The notes under the pieces were generated by a model. That model was not told the DNA's origin. It ran no database searches and saw nothing but the letters and a program-made list of their open reading frames with translations. Below, piece after piece: positions 5,688 to 12,430 of a stretch of 12,430 bases of DNA. The DNA comes from Nitrospirae bacterium CG2_30_53_67 (lineage in GTDB: Bacteria; CG2-30-53-67), in the NCBI GenBank assembly GCA_001873285.1, contig MNYV01000134.1:1-12430 (forward strand), read 5' to 3'. Both the position numbers and the translations under genes were made by a program. Each line of letters opens with the position of its first letter. The first letter of the stretch is position 1.

Positions 5688-6048
5688 CCCAAGCAGATCT
5701 ATAAGCCGGGTTCTGTATCCCATTTTCATGGGATGGTAATCATTCCTCTAGCCCTGATGTCGCCATCAGGGTCAAGCGACCTAACCCGGAGGCATCGGGC
5801 GGGCCACCCTCAAGCGCCTCCCTATTTGGTCTTGCTCCGGATGGGGTTTGCCAGGCTGCCCGGTCACCCGGACACCGGTGGGCTCTTACCCCGCCATTTC
5901 ACCTTTACCCCGGACCAAGCCGGGGCTGTGTATTTTCTGTTGCACTTTCCTTCCCGTCACCGAGACTTCCCGTTAGGAAGCATCCTGCCCTGTGGAGCCC
6001 GGACTTTCCTCCCCGGTAAAACCGGGGCGATTACCCGATCTGCTTGGG
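5688..6048 (-). ncRNA. rnpB: RNase P RNA, bacterial type A
   Basis: This is the catalytic RNA that removes 5' leaders from precursor tRNAs. On the minus strand it carries the conserved 5' block GAGGAAAGTCCGGGCTCC (5994-6011), the universal ACAGAAA (within 5935-5943), and the conserved 3' block CAGAACCCGGCTTATAG (5700-5716). The closing helix P1 is a perfect 12-bp pairing between CCCAAGCAGATC at the 5' end (6037-6048) and its complement at 5688-5699, which sets both ends and a length of about 361 nt, normal for the type A class. A promoter lies just upstream. Open frames crossing this segment are not genes. Confidence 0.96.
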
Positions 6049-6056
6049 ATGGTGTC

Positions 6057-6085
6057 ATTGTAGCGCGAAATGCGGATTTCGTAAA
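6057..6085 (-). promoter_or_regulatory. Promoter of rnpB
   Basis: On the minus strand, TTTACG (6080-6085) is followed after 17 bases by TACAAT (6057-6062). The -10 box ends about 8 bases before the 5' end of the RNase P RNA deduced from helix P1, as expected for a sigma-70 promoter. Confidence 0.7.
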
Positions 6086-6167
6086 GGGATAAAGATCCAC
6101 AGGGTCTGCGGACCCATAAAATAGAGAAACCGGCTTCAATGGTTGATTCAGTCAGGGATAACTTGAT

Positions 6168-6203
6168 AAAAGTCATTTGACTTTTTGAAGGAAGCCGTAT
6201 AAA
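6168..6203 (+). promoter_or_regulatory. Palindrome and weak candidate promoter ahead of the ClC gene
   Basis: AAAAGTCA (6168-6175) and TGACTTTT (6178-6185) form a perfect 8-bp inverted repeat with a 2-base spacer. It covers TTGACT (6177-6182), which could serve as a -35 box for TATAAA (6198-6203), but the 15-base spacing is short. The palindrome may be an operator for the ClC-pcrA operon. Evidence is positional only. Confidence 0.3.
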
Positions 6204-6240
6204 AATGAATCAATTTCACCGCAATACGCTGGCATCTTTG

Positions 6241-6251
6241 AAGGAGAGATT
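6241..6251 (+). promoter_or_regulatory. Ribosome binding site that fixes a TTG start
   Basis: AAGGAG at 6241-6246 lies 5 bases before TTG at 6252. No ATG or GTG in the same frame nearby has a comparable site and keeps the N-terminal region ahead of the first membrane helix, so the TTG is taken as the start. Confidence 0.7.
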
Positions 6252-8045
6252 TTGCCTGGAGCCGTCAGGGCCGCCGGAACCGACCGTTTCCGGAAACTGG
6301 TCAATGAAAAATTAAAACTCTTTAGAATATCGGATCAAACCTTCCTGATCATCACCGCCATTGCCGTGGGGCTGCTCAGCAGCGGGGCCTACATCCTGCT
6401 TAGAAAAGCCGTGGACTGGGTTCATGCCGTCATCTTCGTCGGGGGGCACGAGCTCCTGGGAATCGTCCAGGGCCATTGGACCCTGATTCTGGTCCCCCTG
6501 CTCCCTGTCGCCGGCGCCGTTCTCCTGATCCCCCTGTCGCTGATCTTCCCCGGAGAGGTCAACGGGTATGGATTCCCGAAGTTTTTGGAAAAGGTCAACA
6601 TCAAGGGGGGGATCATCCGTTTGAGAAGTATCGTGATCAGCATCGCGGCCCCGGCCTTGACCATCGGAAGCGGGGGCTCAGCCGGACTCGAAGGCCCTAT
6701 TGCGGTGATCGGCGGCGCGATCGGTTCGAATACGGGACAGCTCTTCAAGGTGTCGGGCAACCGGATGAAGGTGATGATCGCCTGCGGCACGGCCGGGGGG
6801 ATCGCCGCGGCCTTCAACGCCCCCATCGCGGGGATCTTCTTCGCACTGGAGATCGTGCTCCTGGGGGACTTCACCCTATTGAGCTTCAGCCCGATCGTGA
6901 TCTCCTCAGGCATCGCCACCGTGGTCTCCCGAGGATACTTCGGTGAGAACCCCATCTTTCAGGTCAGAACCTATTCCATGGTCAGCAACTGGGAACTCCT
7001 CCTCTACGTGATCATGGGGGTTGAGATCGGGATCTTGGCCGTGATCTATATCTACATGTTTTACCGCACCTCTGATTTCTTCACCTGCATGAAGCTTCAC
7101 CCGCTGGCCAAACCGGTCCTCGGCGCGTCCCTTGTGGGATTGATCGGCATCTTCTTCCCTGAGGTCATGGGGCACGGGTATGAAACCATCAACAACGCCC
7201 TGCGAGGGGAGATCTTCTACGGGATCATGATCCTCCTCGCCTTCCTGAAGATCACGGCCACCTCCCTGACCCTGGGGTCCGGAGGTTCCGGTGGGATGTT
7301 CGGCCCATCCCTCTATATCGGGCTGATGATCGGCGGCGGATTCGGAGGGATCGTCCACCAGTTCTTTCCGGCCCACACCGCTCCCGTAGGGGCCTATGCC
7401 CTGGTCGGGATGGGGGCCTTTCTCTCCGCGGTGACCCACGCCCCGCTGACCGCGATCTTCCTCCTCTTCGAGATCACGCACGACTACCGCATCATCCTTC
7501 CCATTATGTTTGCAAGCGTGGTGGGGACCCTGATCGCCAGGACGATCAAGCACGAATCCATGGACACCGAGACCCTGACACGAAAGGGAATCAATCTCCA
7601 TGCCGGAAAGGAGGTCAACATTCTCCGTTCCATCCAGGTCCGGGAGGTCATGAGCAAGGAGATGACCCTGATCCAGGAGGATATGCCCTTTGACGAGATC
7701 GTGAGGGTGGCCACAAGGAGCCACACCCTCTATTTCCCGGTAGTGAACCACAAAGGGAAAATGACCGGCATCCTCTCCTTTCAGGATATCAAGGAGTCGC
7801 TCTTCGAGGACGAGCTGAAAAAGTTCATCGTGGCCAAGGATATCTCCTATACGAATGTCATCACAGTCACCCCGGATGAGAACCTCGATTCCGTCATGGA
7901 GAAATTCGGGCGCATCGACATCGAAGTCCTCCCCGTGGTCGACCGGTCCGACCCTCAGAAAATTATCGGCATGGTCACCCGAGGGGACGTGGTCAGGACC
8001 TATAACCAGTCTATTCTGAAAAGAAAGATGTCCTATGGAGCATAA
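6252..8045 (+). CDS. ClC-family chloride channel/transporter with CBS pair
   Basis: A 597-residue inner-membrane protein, started at TTG 6252. Residues ~30-430 form the ClC membrane domain: GYGFP at 105-109 (position of the classic GSGIP), GSGGSAGLEGP at 139-149 with the gating glutamate E147, FNAPIAGIFFALE at 188-200, GSGGSGGMFGP at 342-352 (GxFxP motif), and the final helices with DYRIILP at 411-417. Residues ~455-590 hold two CBS domains (VREVMSKEMTLI..., then ITVTPDENLDSVMEKF...), which usually sense adenine nucleotides. By alignment from memory to the E. coli transporter, S107, E203 and Y445 appear to be Y106, I201 and D438 here. That makes anion selectivity and proton coupling uncertain: it could be a channel or carry another anion. 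It overlaps the helicase gene by 11 bp, so the two are probably cotranscribed. Confidence 0.92.
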   Translation: MPGAVRAAGTDRFRKLVNEKLKLFRISDQTFLIITAIAVGLLSSGAYILLRKAVDWVHAVIFVGGHELLGIVQGHWTLILVPLLPVAGAVLLIPLSLIFPGEVNGYGFPKFLEKVNIKGGIIRLRSIVISIAAPALTIGSGGSAGLEGPIAVIGGAIGSNTGQLFKVSGNRMKVMIACGTAGGIAAAFNAPIAGIFFALEIVLLGDFTLLSFSPIVISSGIATVVSRGYFGENPIFQVRTYSMVSNWELLLYVIMGVEIGILAVIYIYMFYRTSDFFTCMKLHPLAKPVLGASLVGLIGIFFPEVMGHGYETINNALRGEIFYGIMILLAFLKITATSLTLGSGGSGGMFGPSLYIGLMIGGGFGGIVHQFFPAHTAPVGAYALVGMGAFLSAVTHAPLTAIFLLFEITHDYRIILPIMFASVVGTLIARTIKHESMDTETLTRKGINLHAGKEVNILRSIQVREVMSKEMTLIQEDMPFDEIVRVATRSHTLYFPVVNHKGKMTGILSFQDIKESLFEDELKKFIVAKDISYTNVITVTPDENLDSVMEKFGRIDIEVLPVVDRSDPQKIIGMVTRGDVVRTYNQSILKRKMSYGA

Positions 8046-10209
8046 TACAAACCCGGCACATCTCCTCGACGGCCTCAATCCCGAGCAGCGGGAGGCGGTC
8101 CTCCACGAGCAAGGGCCTCTTTTGATCCTAGCCGGGGCCGGGAGCGGGAAGACCCGCGTGATCACGCACAGGATCGCCTGTCTAATTCAGGAAAGGGGGG
8201 TCGGCCCCATGCAGGTCCTGGCCGTAACCTTCACGAACAAGGCGGCCGGCGAGATGCGGGAGAGGGTGGAGCGCCTGCTCAAACGCGACTGCCGGGGTCT
8301 CTGGATCAGCACCTTCCATGCCTCCTGCGCCAGGATCCTCCGGAGCCATATCTCCCTGCTCGGATATGCATCCAATTATGTGATCTACGATACGCAGGAC
8401 CAGAAGGCCCTGATCCGCTCCTGCGTGAAGGAGCTGAATATCAATGAAAAGCTTTTTTCAGGCGATGCGATCCTCTCCAGAATCAGCCAGGCCAAGAACA
8501 GGCTCCTCGGTCCTTCGGAGTATGCCGCAGATGCCAAGAAATTCGGAGTAGAGGCCAAGACCGCCCAGGTCTTCGATCTCTATCAGAGACGGCTCAAGGA
8601 AAATAATGCCCTGGACTTTGACGACCTTCTCATGCTCACGGTCCGGCTCTTTCAGAACCATCCCGAGGTTCTGAGCATCTACCAGGAGCGGTTCCGGCAC
8701 ATCCTTGTGGACGAGTACCAGGACACCAACCACGCCCAGTACCGGCTCATCCGCCTCCTCTCGGAGAAGCGCCGCAACCTCTGCGTGGTGGGGGACGACG
8801 ACCAGGGGATCTACAGCTGGCGGGGCGCCGACATCGGAAACATTCTCTCCTTCCGAAAGGATTATCCGGATCTCAAGGTCATCCACCTGGAAGAGAACTA
8901 CCGGTCCACACAAACCATCCTGACCGCGGCCTGGCATGTGGTGCAGCAGAACCTTCAAAGAGAGCCCAAGAAGCTCTGGACCCGAGCCGGCCAAGGGGAA
9001 CAGATCGAATACCATGAGGCTCCCGACGACGTAGAGGAGGCTGAAGCCGTCTCCCTGAAGATCCGGAATTTTCAGGCCGCCGGCAGGAGCCTTTCGGAGA
9101 TCGCCGTCTTCTACCGGACCAATGCCCAGTCCCGAGTGCTCGAAGACGCCATGCGCCGTCACAGCCTCCCCTATGCCGTGATCGGAGGCTTCCGCTTCTA
9201 TGATAGGAAAGAGGTCCGGGACCTCCTATCCTATCTCCGGGTGATTGCGAACCCGAACGACTCCGTCAATCTGCGGCGCATCCTCAATGTCCCGCCGAGG
9301 GGGATCGGGGCCGCCACACTAAGCCGGCTTTCGTCCTATGCCTCGGAACGCCGGATGCCTCTGTTTTCAGCCATGGACGAGATGGCCGCACGGAACCTGA
9401 TCGTCGGCCGAGCAGGCAGGGAGGCCGGAGAATTCATACGGATGATCAAAAACCTGATCCGGGAAAAAGAACGGTCCGCCCCGTCTGAGATTCTCCAACA
9501 AATCGACAAGGCGATCCACTATACCGGCAGGCTGCAGGAATCCCGTGATCCCGTGGAAATCAGCAGGGCGGAAAATATCCGGGAACTCTACTCGGCCATC
9601 CGAGAGTTCGAAGAGATATCCGATGAAAAGACCCTGGAGGCATTCCTGGAGAGGGTCGCCCTGGTCTCGGATACGGACCAGATCGACCCCTCGCTTGGGA
9701 CCGTCACCCTCATGACCCTGCACAGCGCCAAGGGCCTGGAATTCCCCGTGGTCTTCATGACCGGCATGGAAGAGGGGCTCTTTCCCCATAACAACAGCCT
9801 GAAGAGTGAATCAGGACTGGAGGAGGAACGAAGACTCTGTTACGTAGGACTCACCCGAGCCAAGGAGAAGGTCTTCCTCTCCTCGGCGGAATCCAGAAGG
9901 ATCTACGGCTCCTACCGCGCCTGTATCCCGTCGAGGTTCATAGATGAGATCCCCAGAGAGTTCATATCCCGACCGGCCCGCACCCGGCGTCAGACTCCTT
10001 CGGCATCGCCGGAATTCAGCCGGATCGTCCCTTCGGTCCGGATCGAGAACGGTTTCCCCGTGGGGGTGCGTGTCCATCATCCCCTCTGGGGCATCGGCAC
10101 CATCACCGAATCCGGCGCTTCCGACAAGGGGGCCAAGGTCACGGTCTATTTCCAGCGCGTGGGAACCAAGAAGCTCATCGCCGAACTTGCCGGATTGAAA
10201 CGGATCTGA
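8035..10209 (+). CDS. pcrA: ATP-dependent DNA helicase PcrA/UvrD
   Basis: A 724-residue superfamily 1A 3'-5' helicase acting in excision repair and in clearing stalled replication and transcription complexes. Motifs in order: Q-motif LNPEQREAV (14-22), Walker A AGAGSGKT (33-40), VTFTNKAAGEMRERV (64-78), ISTFHASCARILR (91-103), LDFDDLL (193-199), Walker B VDEYQDT (225-231), GDDDQGIYSWRGAD (253-266), ENYRST (287-292), TLHSAKGLEFPVVF near 560-575 and CYVGLTRAKEK near 602-612. The last ~45 residues (VRVHHPLWGIGTI ... VYFQRVGTKKLI) resemble the C-terminal Tudor-like domain of PcrA/UvrD that contacts RNA polymerase. The ATG at 8035 lies inside the end of the ClC gene and has only a weak purine-rich site upstream, consistent with translational coupling. 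Full length and intact. The symbol could equally be uvrD. Confidence 0.95.
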   Translation: MEHNTNPAHLLDGLNPEQREAVLHEQGPLLILAGAGSGKTRVITHRIACLIQERGVGPMQVLAVTFTNKAAGEMRERVERLLKRDCRGLWISTFHASCARILRSHISLLGYASNYVIYDTQDQKALIRSCVKELNINEKLFSGDAILSRISQAKNRLLGPSEYAADAKKFGVEAKTAQVFDLYQRRLKENNALDFDDLLMLTVRLFQNHPEVLSIYQERFRHILVDEYQDTNHAQYRLIRLLSEKRRNLCVVGDDDQGIYSWRGADIGNILSFRKDYPDLKVIHLEENYRSTQTILTAAWHVVQQNLQREPKKLWTRAGQGEQIEYHEAPDDVEEAEAVSLKIRNFQAAGRSLSEIAVFYRTNAQSRVLEDAMRRHSLPYAVIGGFRFYDRKEVRDLLSYLRVIANPNDSVNLRRILNVPPRGIGAATLSRLSSYASERRMPLFSAMDEMAARNLIVGRAGREAGEFIRMIKNLIREKERSAPSEILQQIDKAIHYTGRLQESRDPVEISRAENIRELYSAIREFEEISDEKTLEAFLERVALVSDTDQIDPSLGTVTLMTLHSAKGLEFPVVFMTGMEEGLFPHNNSLKSESGLEEERRLCYVGLTRAKEKVFLSSAESRRIYGSYRACIPSRFIDEIPREFISRPARTRRQTPSASPEFSRIVPSVRIENGFPVGVRVHHPLWGIGTITESGASDKGAKVTVYFQRVGTKKLIAELAGLKRI

Positions 10210-10211
10210 AA

Positions 10212-11555
10212 CTATTCTTTTCGGATCAGCCTTGCTGCAAAAAAACCATCCGTGTGATGGAGATGCGGATAGGCATGGAAGTAACCCTGCTCATCGAACA
10301 TTTCGAGGATAGCCGCTTCCAATTCTTTGGGCTTCTTCTCGATCGTAAATTCCGGTCTCTCTCCAAGGAATCTCCCGATGACCTCTTCATTCTCCTCGGG
10401 CTCCGTGGAGCAGGTGGCATAGATTAGCGTCCCCCCATCCCGGACAAACCGGCTGACATTCCGAAGAATGGATAACTGTCTTTCCTGATGCCGGATGAGA
10501 TCCTCTGCGCTCTTGATCCACTTGGCCTCTGGGTGGCGCCGGATGGTGCCGAGCCCGGAGCACGGGGCATCGATCAGAATCCGGTCAAAGGGCTGAGCAA
10601 ACTCGACGCGTGACGCGTCCCCGGTTTGCAGCGTCACACTTCGTATGTCGAGGCGTTTCAGGTTCTCCTGCATGCGCGCGATCTTGCCCTCTTCCATTTC
10701 GAGGGCGACAATCTCCCCGCGGTCTTGCATGAGCTGCGCAAGATGCGAAGCCTTGCCGCCGGGCGCGGCGCAGGCGTCCAGTATCCTTTCCCCGGGCTTG
10801 GCTCCGGACAAATGGGCCACGATCATGGACCCTGGGTCCTGGACATAGAACCATCCCTGTTGATAGCCGGGAAGGGTTGTGAGATCTCCTTGACCTGACA
10901 CCTCGACTCCTTCAGGAACCAGGGGATGGGGGCGGGCCCCCTCGGCCTGCCCGGAGATCCGGCTGATCCATTCCTCTCTCGATATCTTCAGGGTATTGAC
11001 CCGCAGGAAAAGCGGAGGGGGGAGGTTGGAGGCTTCCAAAAGACGCTCAGCCGTCCCGGCGCCGAAACGTCGGACCCAGCGTTCCACCAGCCATTCCGGA
11101 AAGGAATACGCGGCTTGGAGATAGGAGATGGTCAGAGATGGATCCGGAAGGGAGAGGTCTTCCCTTCTCCGGATCAGGTTCCTAAGGACTGCGTTCACAA
11201 ACCGGACATGACCTTCATGCCCATACCTCCTGGCCAGTTCAGCCGCCTGGTCCACGGCCGCCCAGTCCGGGACCCGGTCCAGGAAAAGAATCTGGTAGGC
11301 GGCGAGCCGGAGGATGTTCCTGATCCTGACCGGCATCGCTTCAAGGGGGCGGCTTGCGATCTGTTGGAGAAAATAATCCACCCTCCCTCTCCACCGGAGC
11401 GTCCCCTTGATCAGGTTGAAGAGAAAATTCCTATCCTTTTCCCCGATGCCCCCTGCTCTGGAGAGATGCCGGTTCAGGACCTCGTCGGCAAAGCACGCCT
11501 CGGTTTCGACTTCCGTCAGGACATCGAGGGCGATCTGCCGGGAGGTCTCAGCCAC
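10212..11555 (-). CDS. rsmB: 16S rRNA (cytosine-967-C5)-methyltransferase
   Basis: A 447-residue SAM-dependent RNA methyltransferase (Sun/RsmB, Fmu) that modifies C967 of 16S rRNA. Residues ~1-135 are the NusB-like RNA-binding domain (ALDVLTEVE..., [49 protein letters not shown]). The catalytic domain shows FYVQDPGSM (236-244), the SAM loop [13 protein letters not shown] (260-272), [20 protein letters not shown] (327-346) with motif IV C332, and [13 protein letters not shown] (378-390) with the nucleophile C382 of motif VI. The start is GTG at 11555, with GAGG 6 bases upstream; it overlaps the end of htpX by 8 bp, so the two probably share a transcript. Its stop lies 2 bases from the stop of the convergent helicase gene, leaving no room for a separate terminator. 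All catalytic residues are present. Confidence 0.95.
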   Translation of the reverse strand: MAETSRQIALDVLTEVETEACFADEVLNRHLSRAGGIGEKDRNFLFNLIKGTLRWRGRVDYFLQQIASRPLEAMPVRIRNILRLAAYQILFLDRVPDWAAVDQAAELARRYGHEGHVRFVNAVLRNLIRRREDLSLPDPSLTISYLQAAYSFPEWLVERWVRRFGAGTAERLLEASNLPPPLFLRVNTLKISREEWISRISGQAEGARPHPLVPEGVEVSGQGDLTTLPGYQQGWFYVQDPGSMIVAHLSGAKPGERILDACAAPGGKASHLAQLMQDRGEIVALEMEEGKIARMQENLKRLDIRSVTLQTGDASRVEFAQPFDRILIDAPCSGLGTIRRHPEAKWIKSAEDLIRHQERQLSILRNVSRFVRDGGTLIYATCSTEPEENEEVIGRFLGERPEFTIEKKPKELEAAILEMFDEQGYFHAYPHLHHTDGFFAARLIRKE

Positions 11556-12387
11556 GCATGGCCTCGAGCCTTCGGATCCTCTCCTCGATGGGAGGATGCG
11601 TGGAGAAGAGCGTGGCGATCCCCACGCCCCGCAGAGGATTCACAATGAACATGTGCGCCGTGGAGGGGCTGGCCTGCATGGGAATCCGCTGGGCGCTATG
11701 TGCAAGTTTTGAAAGGGCGCCGGCGAGATATCGGGGATTGCCGGAAAATTCGGCTCCGCCTCGGTCAGCGGCATACTCCCTGGACCGGGAGATGGCCATC
11801 TGAATGAGCATGGCCGCGATCGGGGCCAGGATCATCATGGCAATGGCGGCAATCCCTCCTCCGTCTCGGTCATTATCCCTGCGGCCGCCGAAGATCAGGG
11901 CCCACTTGGCCATGCTGGCGAGCATGGTGATCGCGCCGGCCAGGGTGGCCGCCATGGTCCCGATTAGAATATCCCGATGCTTGACATGTGAAAGTTCGTG
12001 GCCCAGGACGCCCATGAGTTCATTCCTGTCCAGGATCTGCAGGATGCCGGTGGTCACGGCCACGGCGGCATGGTTTGGGTTCCTCCCCGTGGCAAAGGCA
12101 TTGGCCGCAGGATTTTCGATGATATACACCCTGGGCATGGGAAGCTCCGCCTTTCTCGTGAGCTGTTCCACCATCCCATACAGGTCCGGGGCCTCCGCCC
12201 TGGTCACCTCCTTGGCCTTGTACATGGCGAGCACGATCTTGTCCGAAAACCAGTAGGACCCGAAATTCATGACCAGCGCAAAGATCAAGGCGATCTTCAT
12301 GCCGGAGGGACCGGCCATGGCGTTCCCGGCCAGGACCAGGAGAACAGTCAGGGCCGTCATGAGCAATGTAGTGCGAAAAACATTCAT
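11548..12387 (-). CDS. htpX: Membrane zinc metalloprotease HtpX (M48B)
   Basis: A 279-residue inner-membrane protease that degrades damaged or misfolded membrane proteins alongside FtsH. Two N-terminal membrane helices (about 7-25 and 30-48) are followed by the protease domain: [14 protein letters not shown] (91-104), the zinc motif HELSH at 130-134 and the third ligand E204 in SREYAAD. Two hydrophobic segments lie between them (about 140-166 and 179-200), as in the family. The C-terminal [17 protein letters not shown] is the usual M48 tail. The ATG at 12387 has AAGGAG (12396-12401 on the minus strand) 8 bases upstream. It is first in an operon with rsmB. HtpX is often heat- or envelope-stress induced, but its promoter lies beyond the window, within or past the repeat that starts at 12410. 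Confidence 0.95.
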   Translation of the reverse strand: MNVFRTTLLMTALTVLLVLAGNAMAGPSGMKIALIFALVMNFGSYWFSDKIVLAMYKAKEVTRAEAPDLYGMVEQLTRKAELPMPRVYIIENPAANAFATGRNPNHAAVAVTTGILQILDRNELMGVLGHELSHVKHRDILIGTMAATLAGAITMLASMAKWALIFGGRRDNDRDGGGIAAIAMMILAPIAAMLIQMAISRSREYAADRGGAEFSGNPRYLAGALSKLAHSAQRIPMQASPSTAHMFIVNPLRGVGIATLFSTHPPIEERIRRLEAMRG

Positions 12388-12409
12388 GATGATGACTCCT
12401 TATGCATTG

Positions 12410-12430
12410 AGTAAAAGGGTTTGAGGGTTC
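12410..12430. repeat. Start of a second copy of the 8-bp-unit repeat, cut by window end
   Basis: AGTAAAAGGGTTTGAGGGTTC resembles the left end of the element at 2235 (GGGTAAAAAGGGTTCGAGG) and keeps its 8-bp periodicity: AGGGTTTG followed by AGGGTTC. It lies 8 bases upstream of the htpX ribosome binding site. Only 21 bases are visible, so this is a likely match and not proof. Confidence 0.4.

Noticed and set aside
5657-5692. ATG at 5692 as start of the kinase gene
   Set aside because: It falls inside the P1 helix of rnpB and would translate the hairpin arms; GGAGG places the start at 5656.
5105-5704. 199-codon open frame on + strand opposite the kinase gene
   Set aside because: Antisense to a protein with clear kinase motifs and running into rnpB; its composition looks like a shadow frame and no domain is recognisable.
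5733-6092. 119-codon open frame on + strand
   Set aside because: Lies across the reverse complement of RNase P RNA, whose conserved blocks and P1 pairing explain the sequence.
6102-6115. Hairpin GGGTC-TGCG-GACCC upstream of rnpB
   Set aside because: Only 5-bp arms and upstream of the promoter boxes; too short to claim a function.
6205-6315. 36-codon upstream open frame overlapping the ClC start
   Set aside because: No ribosome binding site and no recognisable content; AAGGAG further down clearly serves the TTG at 6252.
6906-8165. 419-codon open frame on - strand
   Set aside because: Antisense to the ClC and helicase genes; its residues are the low-complexity His/Asp/Gly-rich kind produced opposite GC-rich codons.
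10926-11648. 240-codon open frame on + strand
   Set aside because: Antisense to rsmB and htpX, both of which have complete catalytic motifs.

Overview
The window is a stretch of bacterial chromosome with fairly GC-rich housekeeping genes. It is interrupted between hemH and rnpB (about 851-4090) by an accessory patch that looks more AT-rich by eye in its non-coding parts. Three things suggest a Desulfobacterota- or Nitrospirota-type lineage: the mix of genes, the remnants of REP-associated tyrosine transposases (RAYT) with GGGGTC(A/G)GAC termini, and a dispersed repeat built on 8-bp units like AGGGGTCA. This is inference; no rRNA is present to settle it.

Layout. 1-850: 3' part of ferrochelatase (hemH). 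873-1239: a deleted RAYT element with perfect 15-bp inverted ends. 1257-1787 (-): orphan nucleotidyltransferase-fold gene. 1828-1936: tail of a second RAYT. 1995-2180: 3' scrap of a methyltransferase-family membrane protein gene. 2235-2390: inverted-repeat element. 2452-3943: well-formed promoter with palindromic operator driving an AbiEii-type nucleotidyltransferase toxin and an overlapping AbiEi-type antitoxin, in reverse of the usual order. 3927-4087: MITE-like element that supplies the last codons and stop of the antitoxin. 4091-5656 (-): two-domain kinase (APH-like fold plus P-loop kinase), directly downstream of rnpB (5688-6048, -), with a perfect hairpin over its ribosome binding site. 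6252-8045: ClC transporter/channel with CBS pair; 8035-10209: PcrA/UvrD helicase; 10212-11555 (-): RsmB; 11548-12387 (-): HtpX. The last 21 bases begin what looks like another copy of the 8-bp-unit repeat.

How it fits together. hemH, rnpB, pcrA, rsmB and htpX are ordinary core functions (haem synthesis, tRNA processing, DNA repair, rRNA methylation, membrane protein quality control). The stretch between hemH and rnpB has collected toxin-type nucleotidyltransferases and transposase debris. Terminal-repeat elements sit exactly in the gaps between convergent genes (hemH/nucleotidyltransferase and antitoxin/kinase). The most interesting material is this RAYT-linked pair of nucleotidyltransferase loci, the reversed AbiE module, the hairpin between rnpB and the kinase gene, and a ClC protein whose usual ion- and proton-pathway residues appear substituted. 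No wholly new system can be proven from sequence alone.
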